From: Candidula unifasciata
Lineage: Eukaryota > Mollusca > Gastropoda > Stylommatophora > Geomitridae
Direction: 5' to 3'
Length of the DNA: 64,000 nt
NCBI GenBank assembly: GCA_905116865.2
Contig: CAJHNH020000202.1
Location: forward strand, 48,501-112,500
Below are positions 55,651 through 64,000 of the stretch, one piece after another. The first letter of the stretch is position 1, and the number at the start of each line of letters is the position of its first letter. The notes below the pieces were generated by a model. It had not been told where the DNA came from, ran no database searches, and was given only the letters and a program-made list of their open reading frames with translations. Both the position numbers and the translations under genes were made by a program.

Positions 55651-56105
55651 CTGTACATGTATGTCTACAAACTTGTGTAAGTGTGTACAGTTCATACCAG
55701 CTTCTCCCCAGCAGCCCTCACTAGGTACTAGAGTTCCGCTCCAAGCCACTAGTTTTGTTACAATTAACATTGCTTAGCCAACATAATTGGCAAAAAGAAA
55801 TCAGACCACAGTTATAACTGATACTGCTCGCAGTAGGTTCGACCTCTGGTAAGGTGATGGAGTTTTTCTGGGGCGAGGGGCACAATTAAACATCCTAACC
55901 TGAACAGTCCATGGCGACAGCACTAACCATGCGGTTCTACATCCTCTGGCTCACGATCCCCTGTCTACACCGACCTAGAAAGACGGTAAAACAGACAATA
56001 ATGACATTTGTTGTTTCTGTTGTGCTGCTGCTGGTGGAAGTAGTAGTAGAAATCGTACTCAGTGGCTGATGTGGTAAATATTACACTGGTTGATTTACTT
56101 CTGTC
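55651..56105. other. Sequence with nothing recognised
   Basis: TTAACTGATACTGCTCGC-type text around 55815-55960 resembles parts of 42020-42200 (GGTTCTACATCCTC, ACGATCCCCTGTC versus GTCGTGAGCCAGAAG), so it may be a decayed fragment of the 41-kb repeat in reverse. Confidence 0.35.
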
Positions 56106-56390
56106 CCCCGTGTGGGTTCCGGGACCCCATTGTGGGGGAAAACAAGAATAGACCCACTGCCTCCCCAAAAGCATGTCGTAAGAGTCGACTAATTGGGGAG
56201 CTTCCTTTGAAGTCGGAGTGCATCTGCCGGAGAGGCAAGGAACCAACAGTCTGTATTCAAGAGAATTAGATCTGTAAAACTGATGCACACGCAACACTCA
56301 GGTTCTGGAGCAGGACTGCAGTTCAGTAGTGGACGAGCAACCAGAACCTTCCGCCAGAGTTAACAGCTGGTGAACGCGAAGAAGAAGAAG
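56106..56390 (+). mobile_element. SINE family B, full copy
   Basis: From CCCGTGTGGGTTCCGGGACC to GTGAACGCGAAGAAGAAG. It is very close to the copy at 20769, which implies recent activity. Confidence 0.88.
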
Positions 56391-56884
56391 ATTTACTTCT
56401 AATTACAGTTCCTGCTACCCATTTTAGTTTGGGTGGACACGGATGCAAGATCAATTTAAAAATGTATGGTGAGAGTAGTAGTCGGTGAATTGGATTGGGG
56501 GAGAAGGGGGGGGGGGAAGGTTGGGAAGGGAGAATGACAGAAACTGTTAACTGAAAAAGCTTCTAACATGACATGGTTTTACAGTTTTCATTTTTTAAAT
56601 CTTTATATTTTAATAATGCTGCCTCGGCTATTCTCATTGGGGAAAAAAAGGGGGGGGGGATTTTTTTTTTCTCTTTACAAAATGCAAAAAAAGCTTTAGC
56701 ATGTGATAAACAAATAATGATTTTTTTTTTTTTTTTTTTTAGTCTTAATAGTACACTTGAAACACCACTAATATAAGGACACAATTATTTGTTGCGTGTT
56801 CTAGAGTCGGCAAACAAGAATCTCTGCGCTGACAATGATAATGAAATTTACCAAATTAGAAAGGAGCGCTTCCTATTTTCTTTC
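56391..56884. other. Sequence with homopolymer runs, nothing recognised
   Basis: G-runs at 56508 and 56650 and a T-run at 56719. Confidence 0.4.
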
Positions 56885-56942
56885 TTTTTTCATTTAGCCA
56901 GACTGGGCCACAGCAACGCTTGGCCGGGTACTGCTAGTGTGT
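56885..56942 (-). mobile_element. Fragment of the 41-kb LINE-like repeat, 5' end
   Basis: The inverse CTAGCAGTACCCGGCCAAGC is the start of the element at 41353. Confidence 0.6.
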
Positions 56943-57014
56943 AAATGGTTTTTGGTACAAGCAAAGAACCATTTTATGTATTTTACGGATCGGGCATATA
57001 CTGTCAGACATATA

Positions 57015-57120
57015 TTTGTATAGACCAATGAAACTTGATGGGTGATGTGGTTAGCATCAGGCCTGCCGCCTTTGCTCCACAAGACATTCCCTGGTACCCA
57101 TTTTAGGGGTCGGTCAAGCT
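57015..57120 (-). mobile_element. SINE family A fragment
   Basis: GATGTGGTTAGCATCAGGCC and CCTGGTACCCATTTTAG. Confidence 0.6.
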
Positions 57121-57282
57121 GTAGTTTCTATTTTTTGTTATTGTTTATTTTTTATTTTATTTGCCACATTCAACCCTGCGGAAGCCAGCGTCAGTTATGG
57201 TTGTCGTCATCTTTTGTTTGTGCCAAGTTACATGGCTTAAATAGCTTGTTGTGCTAGTTAGTTAGTTGACTTTACTTTACAG

Positions 57283-57726
57283 GATATTGCAAAACCAACC
57301 CCAGCATTTTTTGGCTGTTGTAGTTTTTTTAAAGGCAAATTTACGTCCAGTAGTTTGCTATTGCTTCTGGACGGTCGGCTTGAATGAATTTCTACCCCAC
57401 CAGGACATCACACAAGCGATAAACACCCGATGACACAAAGTGCCACCATGCGGATGAGGATCGCCGTGGAGAGGTCACAGAAACCGCGTTCAGACATTTG
57501 GCCATATTTATGGCCTGCCTATATTGCGGCCCCTGGCAAAAGCCAGAGTAGGGCTTCAAATGACAAAAAATTTCGTCCTGAAAAGGACGAAACTGGATTA
57601 TATTAAAATTGTAATACGGTCGGCTTCTCCAAACCACTGTTGTACGGTCGGCTTCTCCAAACCACTGTTGAAACCAACGCAAGGCGCAAAGCTCGCTCGT
57701 GGAATCGAACTTAGCACCATAGCTCC
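57283..57726 (-). mobile_element. SINE family F copy split by a family E insertion
   Basis: Left part 57283-57381 and right part 57627-57726 are the two halves of family F in reverse (compare 59088-59312). The box B inverse GGAATCGAACTTAGC lies at 57699-57713. Confidence 0.8.
57382..57615. mobile_element. Repeat family E copy with 11-bp target duplication
   Basis: ACGGTCGGCTT occurs directly before (57371-57381) and after (57616-57626). This fixes the element borders at 234 bp and suggests retroposition. Confidence 0.8.
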
Positions 57727-57990
57727 CAGTATGGGTTCCGGAAAACAAGAATAGACCCACTGCCTACCCACAAGCATGTCGTAAGAGCCGATCATTTAGG
57801 AGCTTTCTTTAAAGTCGGAGCGCATCTGCCTGAGAGGCAAGGAACCAGCAGTTTGCATACAAATGAGTCAAATCTGTAAAACGGATGCACACGCAACACT
57901 CAGGTTCTGGAACAGGACTGTAGTCCAGAAGTGGACGAACAACCAGAACTTTCCGCTAGAGTTTACAGCCGCTAAAAAAGACAAAGAAAG
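57727..57990 (+). mobile_element. SINE family B copy
   Basis: It starts GTATGGGTTCCGGAAAAC with a short deletion. The body and end match the family; the tail is AAAGACAAAGAAAG. Confidence 0.8.
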
Positions 57991-58131
57991 AAAAAGCACC
58001 CCAGCATTAGGAAGCTCGTTGGCAACCCCTAAGCCATAGATGTTATGCTGGTGGTTGTGGTTTACTATCCCTAACTGTGTGAGACTTTATCAGTTCTGTA
58101 CATGTCTGGGTCCTCTATGTGGTCCTGCAGG

Positions 58132-58193
58132 TTCCAGTAGGGGTTCAGTAGGGGTTCAGTAGGGGTTCAGTAGGGGTCCAGTAGGGGTTCAGT
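58132..58193. repeat. 11-bp tandem repeat, about 5-6 copies
   Basis: The unit is AGGGGTTCAGT. Confidence 0.9.
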
Positions 58194-58207
58194 TTTGCGT
58201 GTCCATC

Positions 58208-58208
<1 letters not shown>

Positions 58209-58242
<34 letters not shown>
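58209..58242. repeat. (GT)n microsatellite
   Basis: About 17 GT units. Confidence 0.95.
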
Positions 58243-58245
<3 letters not shown>

Positions 58246-58473
58246 TATTATTTATGACCTAAATGTTCTCCTCATATCCTATGTTGCGATATTCTTCCTG
58301 AGGTCTGCTGTCCTGCCGTCTGGACATTAGGTCCCTGTGTCCTTCTCCTGTTGTGCGGTCCTGATATGGGTCAGTCCTACTGAGCCTCCTTGGTGTCCTG
58401 AAGTTAACTGCGTGTCCATTTCAGGACTTTGCAGAACCATCTCCAGCATATATATATATATATTTTTTTCTTT

Positions 58474-58495
58474 GGGGGGGGGGGGGGGGGGGGGG
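58474..58495. repeat. Poly-G tract
   Basis: More than 20 G residues just before a family F SINE. Confidence 0.95.
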
Positions 58496-58499
58496 TCGA

Positions 58500-58712
58500 T
58501 GCGAACTCTTCGTAATGCCAGGGTGCCAGGTTCGATCCCAGCTGCAGGCCATGCGCCTTGCGTTGGTTTTGACAGTGGTATCCGGGAGCCGACCGTCCAG
58601 TAGCAATGGCAAACTACTGGACGTAAATTTACCTAGAGAAACCACACAACAGCCAGGGGTTGCTGGGTGGGTTCTGCAACGTCCTGTAAAAAAGATACGC
58701 AACTAACCTAAC
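58500..58712 (+). mobile_element. SINE family F copy
   Basis: The tRNA-like box B GGTTCGATCCC is followed by CATGCGCCTTGCGTTGG, GCAATGGCAAACTACTGGAC and GTTCTGCAACGTCCTGTAA. Confidence 0.8.
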
Positions 58713-58975
58713 CTGACAACTCTGCGATCCATCGTTTGTGCAGTCGACCTCTGGATCTGTTTTCACTGTATAACTATGCTCTGTGTTGTGCCCTGTATGT
58801 TGCCCGTCTTGTTATATGGACACACCATTTGATCTGATTTCAACCAACATAGTTCATTATTGGTTCTGTGCCGACCCTCCTCCTGATATCATCGTTCCTA
58901 GGTCGACCTTTCCTCGTTATGCCCAGCATAGTTCGTAAATATTTTATTTATGTCGTGACTACGTTTCTTTTTATC
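58713..58975 (-). mobile_element. LINE ORF2 fragment (minus)
   Basis: The minus strand reads RPRNDDIRRRVGTEPIMNYV, then NQIKWCVH, which fits the RxDxIRxxxGxEPxxxYI block of the LINE at 26270-26640. Confidence 0.65.
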
Positions 58976-59087
58976 TTCTGAAGGTAATGTCCATGATTGA
59001 CACTGACAGCATCGCGTTAGAAAGATTAATTGTGTTGGACAGTGCTTTTATAGTGTTCATATACACGTGCATGTCGACTCTGTGGCT

Positions 59088-59312
59088 AAGTCGATGCAAA
59101 CGCTTCGTAATGCCGGGATGCCGGGTTCGACCCCCAGCTACGGGCCATGCGCCTTGCGTTGGTTTCGACAGTGGTATCAAGAAAGCCGACTGTCCAGAAA
59201 GCAATGGCAAACTACTGGACGTAAATTTGCCTAGAAAAACCACTCAACAGCCAGAAGCTGTTGGGGTTGGTTCTGCAACGTCCTGTAAAGGATACGCAAC
59301 TAACCTATACAC
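59088..59312 (+). mobile_element. SINE family F copy
   Basis: It is near-identical to 58500-58712, with head TGTGGCTAAGTCGATGC and box B GGTTCGACCCC. Confidence 0.85.
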
Positions 59313-59719
59313 GTGCTTTCATTTCTTCAGGATATTTCATGGTAGCTATTTTGAGCTGGGCCAACTATTAAAATCCCCGTTCCTGTGAATGTACACTCAA
59401 GACCTTTGGATCAGCGGGCAGGCCTCTAACCCCTTGGCCAAAATAGTTATGCACAAATAGCTCATAATTAATTACTCACGCCCACGGGTCACCTTGCGTA
59501 AATAATAGGAAAACAATTGCCTCTGACCCCTACCTAGGCTGGATTCTCTTTTTTTCCATGACAGGAATGATTTGTTTAACCCTGGTGTCGGGTCTGCAAT
59601 TGTTTACCGGTTGTTTTACTCTGACCTTATGACTTTAGATGTTTGTCAGTGCAGAGCTGTTCTTTAGCAACACCCTGTGGGCTGACGGCAGGTCTTTAAC
59701 CGCAAACTGGTGGCCAAAC

Positions 59720-59812
<93 letters not shown>

Positions 59813-60140
59813 AGTGCCCTGCCGGGTGGCGTAATGTATCACCAAAGACGCTAAATTAAAAATGGCCAGCCCTTCTCCCCCCCCCCCCCAAAGGCTAAAT
59901 GGACCCAAGCCGTTATTAATTGGGCATCGACAGTATCAACAGTCATTAGTTATTATATATTATTATTATTATTTTTATTATTTTTTTTAAATTATTATTA
60001 TATGCTCAATAGCAAATAAATGTAATATTATTTTTACAGTACTGTGAAATTTGTGAACTGAAACTTGAAAAGAGAACTACTATATATGGCACTCAGCTCC
60101 CTTACTTTTTTCGGTAAAGGGGGGGGGGGGGTGGAGTTGT
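59313..60140. other. Sequence with (GT)n(AT)n at 59721-59810; otherwise nothing recognised
   Basis: About 16 GT units are followed by about 28 AT units. C-run at 59877 and TTA-rich stretch at 59945-60005. Confidence 0.5.
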
Positions 60141-60417
60141 TTGGGATGGGGGCGGGTTAGTCTTTCCCGGTGTCAAAAAGTCAAAAAGGGGTTAAGATGC
60201 CGAAAAGGCCAGGTTCCGTCACCCATGTATGCCAAGTTTCTCCACATCTTGGCCACCTTTAACAGTGTGTATCTTCTCCTGCAGAATGTGGGTTCATTGA
60301 CAAAAAGCTGTTGTGAATCTTCTCTGATGGTCTCCCTCTACTTCTCATTTCAAAAATATTTGTTCACCTGTCAGAACATGTTCGATTTTTGTCTTCTGCT
60401 AATAAATAGTCGAACAT

Positions 60418-60453
60418 CAACAAACACACACAAGCACATAAACACGCACACAA

Positions 60454-60489
<36 letters not shown>

Positions 60490-60525
60490 ACAAGCACATA
60501 AACACGCACACAAACACACACACAA
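60418..60525. repeat. (CA)n-rich compound repeat
   Basis: CACACAAGCACATAAACACG occurs twice, flanking a pure CA run. Confidence 0.9.
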
Positions 60526-60542
60526 GTAAAGTTAAAAAAAAA

Positions 60543-60812
60543 GAAAGATCCATTTTCACACCCTAGGCGCATCGGGCATATGGAAATAGCACCCATATTT
60601 TTACAGAGCAATCGGCACTAGATGGATAATGTGGTCAGCATTACGCCGGTCGTCTTTACTTCCCCAGGACATCAATCCTGGTACCCATTTTACGATGGAT
60701 CGACCTGCGACGCCCCATACCATGAAAAAAATCCACGCAGCTAGCAGTTGGTTTCAATCGCGGTATGTTGGAATTACGAGTCGGACTTTTAACGCCTAAG
60801 CTACAGACGCCG

Positions 60813-60813
<1 letters not shown>
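60543..60813 (-). mobile_element. SINE family A, full copy (minus)
   Basis: GGTCAGCATTACGCCGGTCG, CGACGCCCCATACCATG and the head TTACGAGTCGGAC are near-complete. Confidence 0.85.

Positions 60814-60860
<47 letters not shown>
60814..60860. repeat. (CA)n microsatellite
   Basis: About 23 CA units at the head end of the SINE. Confidence 0.95.
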
Positions 60861-60862
<2 letters not shown>

Positions 60863-60961
60863 AGAGCCGCTGATAAATGGGCAATTCGTACCAACTTTGT
60901 GCTATCAGTGCCAGACATAGACAGTTCTAGAAAAACGTAAATGCAAAATTAAAACATTTGG

Positions 60962-61055
60962 GATGAGTTGAGATGAGATGAGATGAGTTGAGATGAGATG
61001 AGATGGGATGGGATGGAATGAGATTAGATGAGATGAGATGGGATGAGATGAGATG
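60962..61055. repeat. (GAGAT)n pentanucleotide array
   Basis: GATGA/GAGAT units with G/T changes. Confidence 0.9.
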
Positions 61056-61194
61056 TATAAAAAATGCGACGGGAACAACAAGAAGAGACAGAATGGCTAC
61101 TAAACAACTAAGAACAATGGTAGACACATCTTGATCTTGATTGGTGAAAATAAAAATTTCAAAGTACGGAGACGCTTAACCGGCTCCTATCTGA

Positions 61195-61420
61195 GCGTTG
61201 GTTATCTGGTCGGCCAGGTTTCTTTGTGGTTTATTCTTGATGGTTCTGTGTGACGTGTTGCCACATCTGAGTTTTGTTGTTGTTACTTATAGGACAGCTG
61301 TCTTGCCTGCTGTCCTTGTGGTGTCCATTGCATTGCCTGTCTCGGCCGTCTCTCTTTTTTGATTCTGAGGACGTGCCCAATCCACCTGCATCTACATTTT
61401 TAAAATGTTTGTTTTTCTTC
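61195..61420 (-). mobile_element. LINE ORF2 3' fragment (minus)
   Basis: The minus strand reads KCRCRWIGHVLRIKKRETAE, the WIGHVLR motif of LINE C-termini. Confidence 0.6.
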
Positions 61421-61741
61421 TAAATATACATCTTCTAAATCTGTCTTTTTTTTTTTTAATCTAGAACTGCTGAAAATGCAATTCTCTGGCATTTAAAAAC
61501 AATTTAAAATCTTATTTTCGACTCTGTGGCTTGGAGTTTAGTGAATGCATTTTACACTTTTGTGATCCTCAATTACTAGGGTACTATTTCAACAGTGGGA
61601 GATTTTTTAAACGGATGTCGTGGTTTTTAGACAGAGGTATGAGAGTCGCTCTAGGGAAGAGAAAAAAAATGACAAGAAATAACACTAAATCTTCTCCCAT
61701 TAACTTAAAATAACATCCTCTGTCACACTCTCATGCCACAG

Positions 61742-61837
61742 ACTGCCAGCCAGCAGGATTCCTGGGCGGATCAAACAATCCATACAATCCATCTGCTGGA
61801 AGTATCCTATACTCAATGGCCTCCCAGCTGCCTGCAA
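61742..61837 (+). CDS. Candidate second coding exon of the secreted-protein gene
   Basis: A pyrimidine-rich tract ends in CATGCCACAG, and the exon ends at the strong donor A|GTAAGT. It is 96 nt, open, in phase 1 at both ends, and so joins 54665-54719 in frame. The reading is CQPAGFLGGSNNPYNPSAGS, then ILYSMASQLPA. No family is recognised and no third exon was found before the window ends. Confidence 0.4.
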
Positions 61838-61856
61838 GTAAGTCGGTTACAATCTT

Positions 61857-61859
61857 TAC

Positions 61860-61899
<40 letters not shown>

Positions 61900-61902
61900 G
61901 CT
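61857..61902. repeat. (TTA)n microsatellite
   Basis: About 14 ATT units just inside the candidate intron. Confidence 0.95.
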
Positions 61903-61944
61903 ACTACCATTATTATTAATATCATTATGCAATCACCCTTTAAA

Positions 61945-62095
61945 ACAAGTGGTTGGCTTGTTGTGTTGTGGTTCACAGCTAGACTGCGATCTCTTTTTTC
62001 GATTTTTCGCCTAACAACTCCGATTTCAGCAACCCCCTATTTAGTCGTCTTTAACGACATGCTTGTTTCAACAACAAAAAGGGGGAGGGTGTAGT
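61945..62095. mobile_element. Repeat family G copy
   Basis: TTGTGTTGTGGTTCACAGCTAGAC and TTCGCCTAACAACTCCG match 12050-12200. Confidence 0.45.
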
Positions 62096-62099
62096 GGAT

Positions 62100-62585
62100 C
62101 TCTCCCTCCTTTCTCCCTTTCTGCCAAAATGGGGTTTCGGTTTCCAAACCGGGGGAGGGGGGGGGCGCTGAGTGGGGTGTTTAGCAATAAAGTTACCAAA
62201 AGATGCCTGGTTACTGTTGTTATGGCCAGGTATTTTCATGCAAGTCAGTTAGAAATAAAAATGGGAAAAGGGCAAGGCAAAGGTACGGAAATGCATACGT
62301 GGAAGGCTTTGTTATGTGGATGGGCCGGGACACGAATACTGCCCGGATCCGTGGTTGTAATTATCGGGTGAGATGCCGCAAATGACAGCTTACGCTTATC
62401 GACACGGCAGATGACGATGAAGGTGATGATAATGAGGTGATATTGGTGATAGTGGTGGTGGTAATGATGATGATGTAGATAAAGAAAAGCTTAACAAAGA
62501 TTGCTCTTTCATCGAATGTTATGACAATATGCTTGAAATTTGTAAACCATTTATATTACTAAAATAATTCGGCACAAGATGATTA
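62100..62585. other. Sequence with nothing recognised
   Basis: G-run at 62150 and GATGAT low complexity at 62415-62480. Confidence 0.4.
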
Positions 62586-62589
62586 CTAT

Positions 62590-62850
62590 TTTTTTGACAG
62601 ACCAGAGCAAGTTATTATTCTACGCCTTAGAACAGGACACAATCGACTTTGCAGCCTCATGTATACAAAATTTAAAATCGGCGAATCAGTCATGTGCATA
62701 TGAGACAACAGATCATGTCCTCCAAGACTGTCCCCAAATACAACATATCAAGGCAAAACGTTTGGCCACGAGAAACATCGGTGCAAGTCAAACCTTACGT
62801 GTCGCTAAGTGATTTACAAAAGACAGTGAAGTTCATACTAGAGATAACAA
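62590..62850 (+). mobile_element. LINE C-terminal fragment of the jockey-like family
   Basis: Text such as LRTGHNRL (other frame) and TTDHVLQDCPQIQHI corresponds to the CxxGPQTxxHILQxCP region at 40520-40600. The end ACAAAGAAGAAGATGAA has the same GAA-type tail. Confidence 0.65.
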
Positions 62851-62970
62851 AGAAGAAGATGAATCACTGAAAAATTCGCGAAAGTTTGTTTGTTTTGTTG
62901 ATCTAATACCTAAATTCTTTCATGCAAGCAAGTAAATGCGATGACCTACAAATAAATGTATATAATTACC

Positions 62971-63006
62971 TGTAAGGTTGTAATTTCTTCCGTATGACCA
63001 GCCGCC
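62971..63006 (-). other. Possible 36-nt micro-exon (minus)
   Basis: On the minus strand AATGTTTGCAG precedes and GTAATT follows an open 36-nt segment that in one frame reads GWSYGRNYNLT. It is isolated, with no partner exon found. Confidence 0.15.
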
Positions 63007-63289
63007 TGCAAACATTAAAATTCTCATGGAATAAAAAAAAAAGGGCCCATAAAAGGTGAGTGTACTCACCGTGAGGTGACTAACTACTACAGAAGTGCTG
63101 AAAATCATGATGTCTTAAAAGGTGTCAGTATTGCGTACTGTTGTGTACCACCAGACGAAATGCCCTCGATTTACCAAACAGCCAGTGTGCCTGTTTTATG
63201 ACAAGGCAACTGCAATTTGTCAGTTCTCAAATTACCAAAAGATTGACAAGGGCAGACAATTTAGTTATTTTTATGACCAGATGTACGCA

Positions 63290-63870
63290 CGTTTAGGTAT
63301 CTAGGCACAAGGATAACATCAGATGCAAGAGGTATCCCAGAGACAAAGAACAGAATGGGATAGGCGAAAACAGCCGTTTATAAAATTAATATGCACCGAT
63401 TGCAGTAATCCTCTGTCTTGGGAAGTTAGAAAAAGAATTCTCACATGCTAGACAGAACCAGTTTTAGTTTGCGGCTGTGAATCCTGGACAAGTAATAAAC
63501 ATGCAAACCCATTTCTTAGGGCCTCAGAGATGTGGTTTTTACAGAAGAATGCCCCAAAAAAGAGTAGCCCAGATTTTTCGAAAAGGATGAGAATCTAAAG
63601 ACAACTCATACCAAACATCAGGAGGAGACGGTCATCGTGTTTTTGACCATGTCATGAAAAGAGAGGAACTGGAAAAAGTGACCATCGGAGAAATTTGTAG
63701 AAAGAGAAATGGAGGACACAACGAAAGAAGTTTCTCCACAATAATCTTTTGTCATGGCGTAGACGGGTGTCCGCGCCTGAATGAATACATGCTGTTGGAG
63801 ATAGTAGGTTGTCGAGAGGCATTATCGCCTACTACAGTCGACAAGCAGCTTGATGATGATGATGCCGATA
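63290..63870 (+). mobile_element. LINE ORF2 C-terminal fragment
   Basis: Broken frames read GTRITSDARGIPETKNRMG, KTAVYKINMHRL, then SCESWTS-like text and a RHGVDG end. Many stops are present. It is the same type as 17645-18110. Confidence 0.65.
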
Positions 63871-64000
63871 ACGATAAGATGATGACGATGATGACATGGT
63901 GCTTGTACGTATATAAACAGATCAGATTTTCAGTACGTTTACCAAAGCCTTTATAACCAGGCGCCTGTACCTAAGTTGATTTATATTCTTCTTCTTCTTT

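Noticed and set aside
62579..62812. Third exon of the candidate secreted gene, starting after TTTTTTTGACAG
   Set aside because: The sequence after the acceptor belongs to the LINE C-terminal region also seen at 40520-40735.

Overview
This is eukaryotic, almost certainly metazoan, nuclear DNA. Genes are split by GT-AG introns, repeats are very dense, and microsatellites and retroelement debris fill the introns. The repeat types (many tRNA-headed SINE families, LINE 3' ends, a Penelope-like element, hAT elements, a TTAGGG-type telomeric motif) suggest a lophotrochozoan, probably a mollusc. That taxonomic guess is an inference and cannot be settled here.

Region 1 (1 to about 32.6 kb, + strand) is the 3' part of one axonemal dynein heavy chain gene. 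Seventeen coding exons can be read. Sixteen of them join in phase into an open frame of 862 residues ending at TAA 31945-31947. They cover the end of AAA5, all of AAA6 and the C-terminal domain. Exons 4334-4474 and 4984-5124 are two versions of the same exon: equal length (141 nt), equal phase, about 58% identical protein. They look like mutually exclusive alternatives and are the strongest gene-level finding. The introns hold SINEs of several families, LINE 3' ends, a Penelope-like GIY-YIG remnant, a 197-bp hAT MITE (two copies), piggyBac-like TTAA-flanked MITEs, and minisatellites.

Region 2 (about 32.6-54 kb) has no clearly real host gene. It holds a degenerate LINE on the minus strand, a TIR-bounded element carrying an RNase H-like reading frame, a 37-bp minisatellite, a dead jockey-like LINE with RNase H, a 2.1-kb LINE-like repeat, about 1 kb of purine-rich satellite, a hAT transposon relic with a perfect 8-bp target duplication, a palindrome containing head-to-head telomeric repeats, and a second transposase relic. 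A 50-codon cysteine-containing ORF at 46696 is a weak candidate gene.

Region 3 (54-64 kb) may hold the start of a second gene on the + strand. It has a TATA box, a signal-peptide exon at 54665-54719 and a phase-compatible exon at 61742-61837. Between and around them lie SINEs, including a nested insertion with an 11-bp target duplication, LINE ends and microsatellites.

Apart from the dynein gene, nearly all open frames in the window are transposon relics or tandem-repeat translations.
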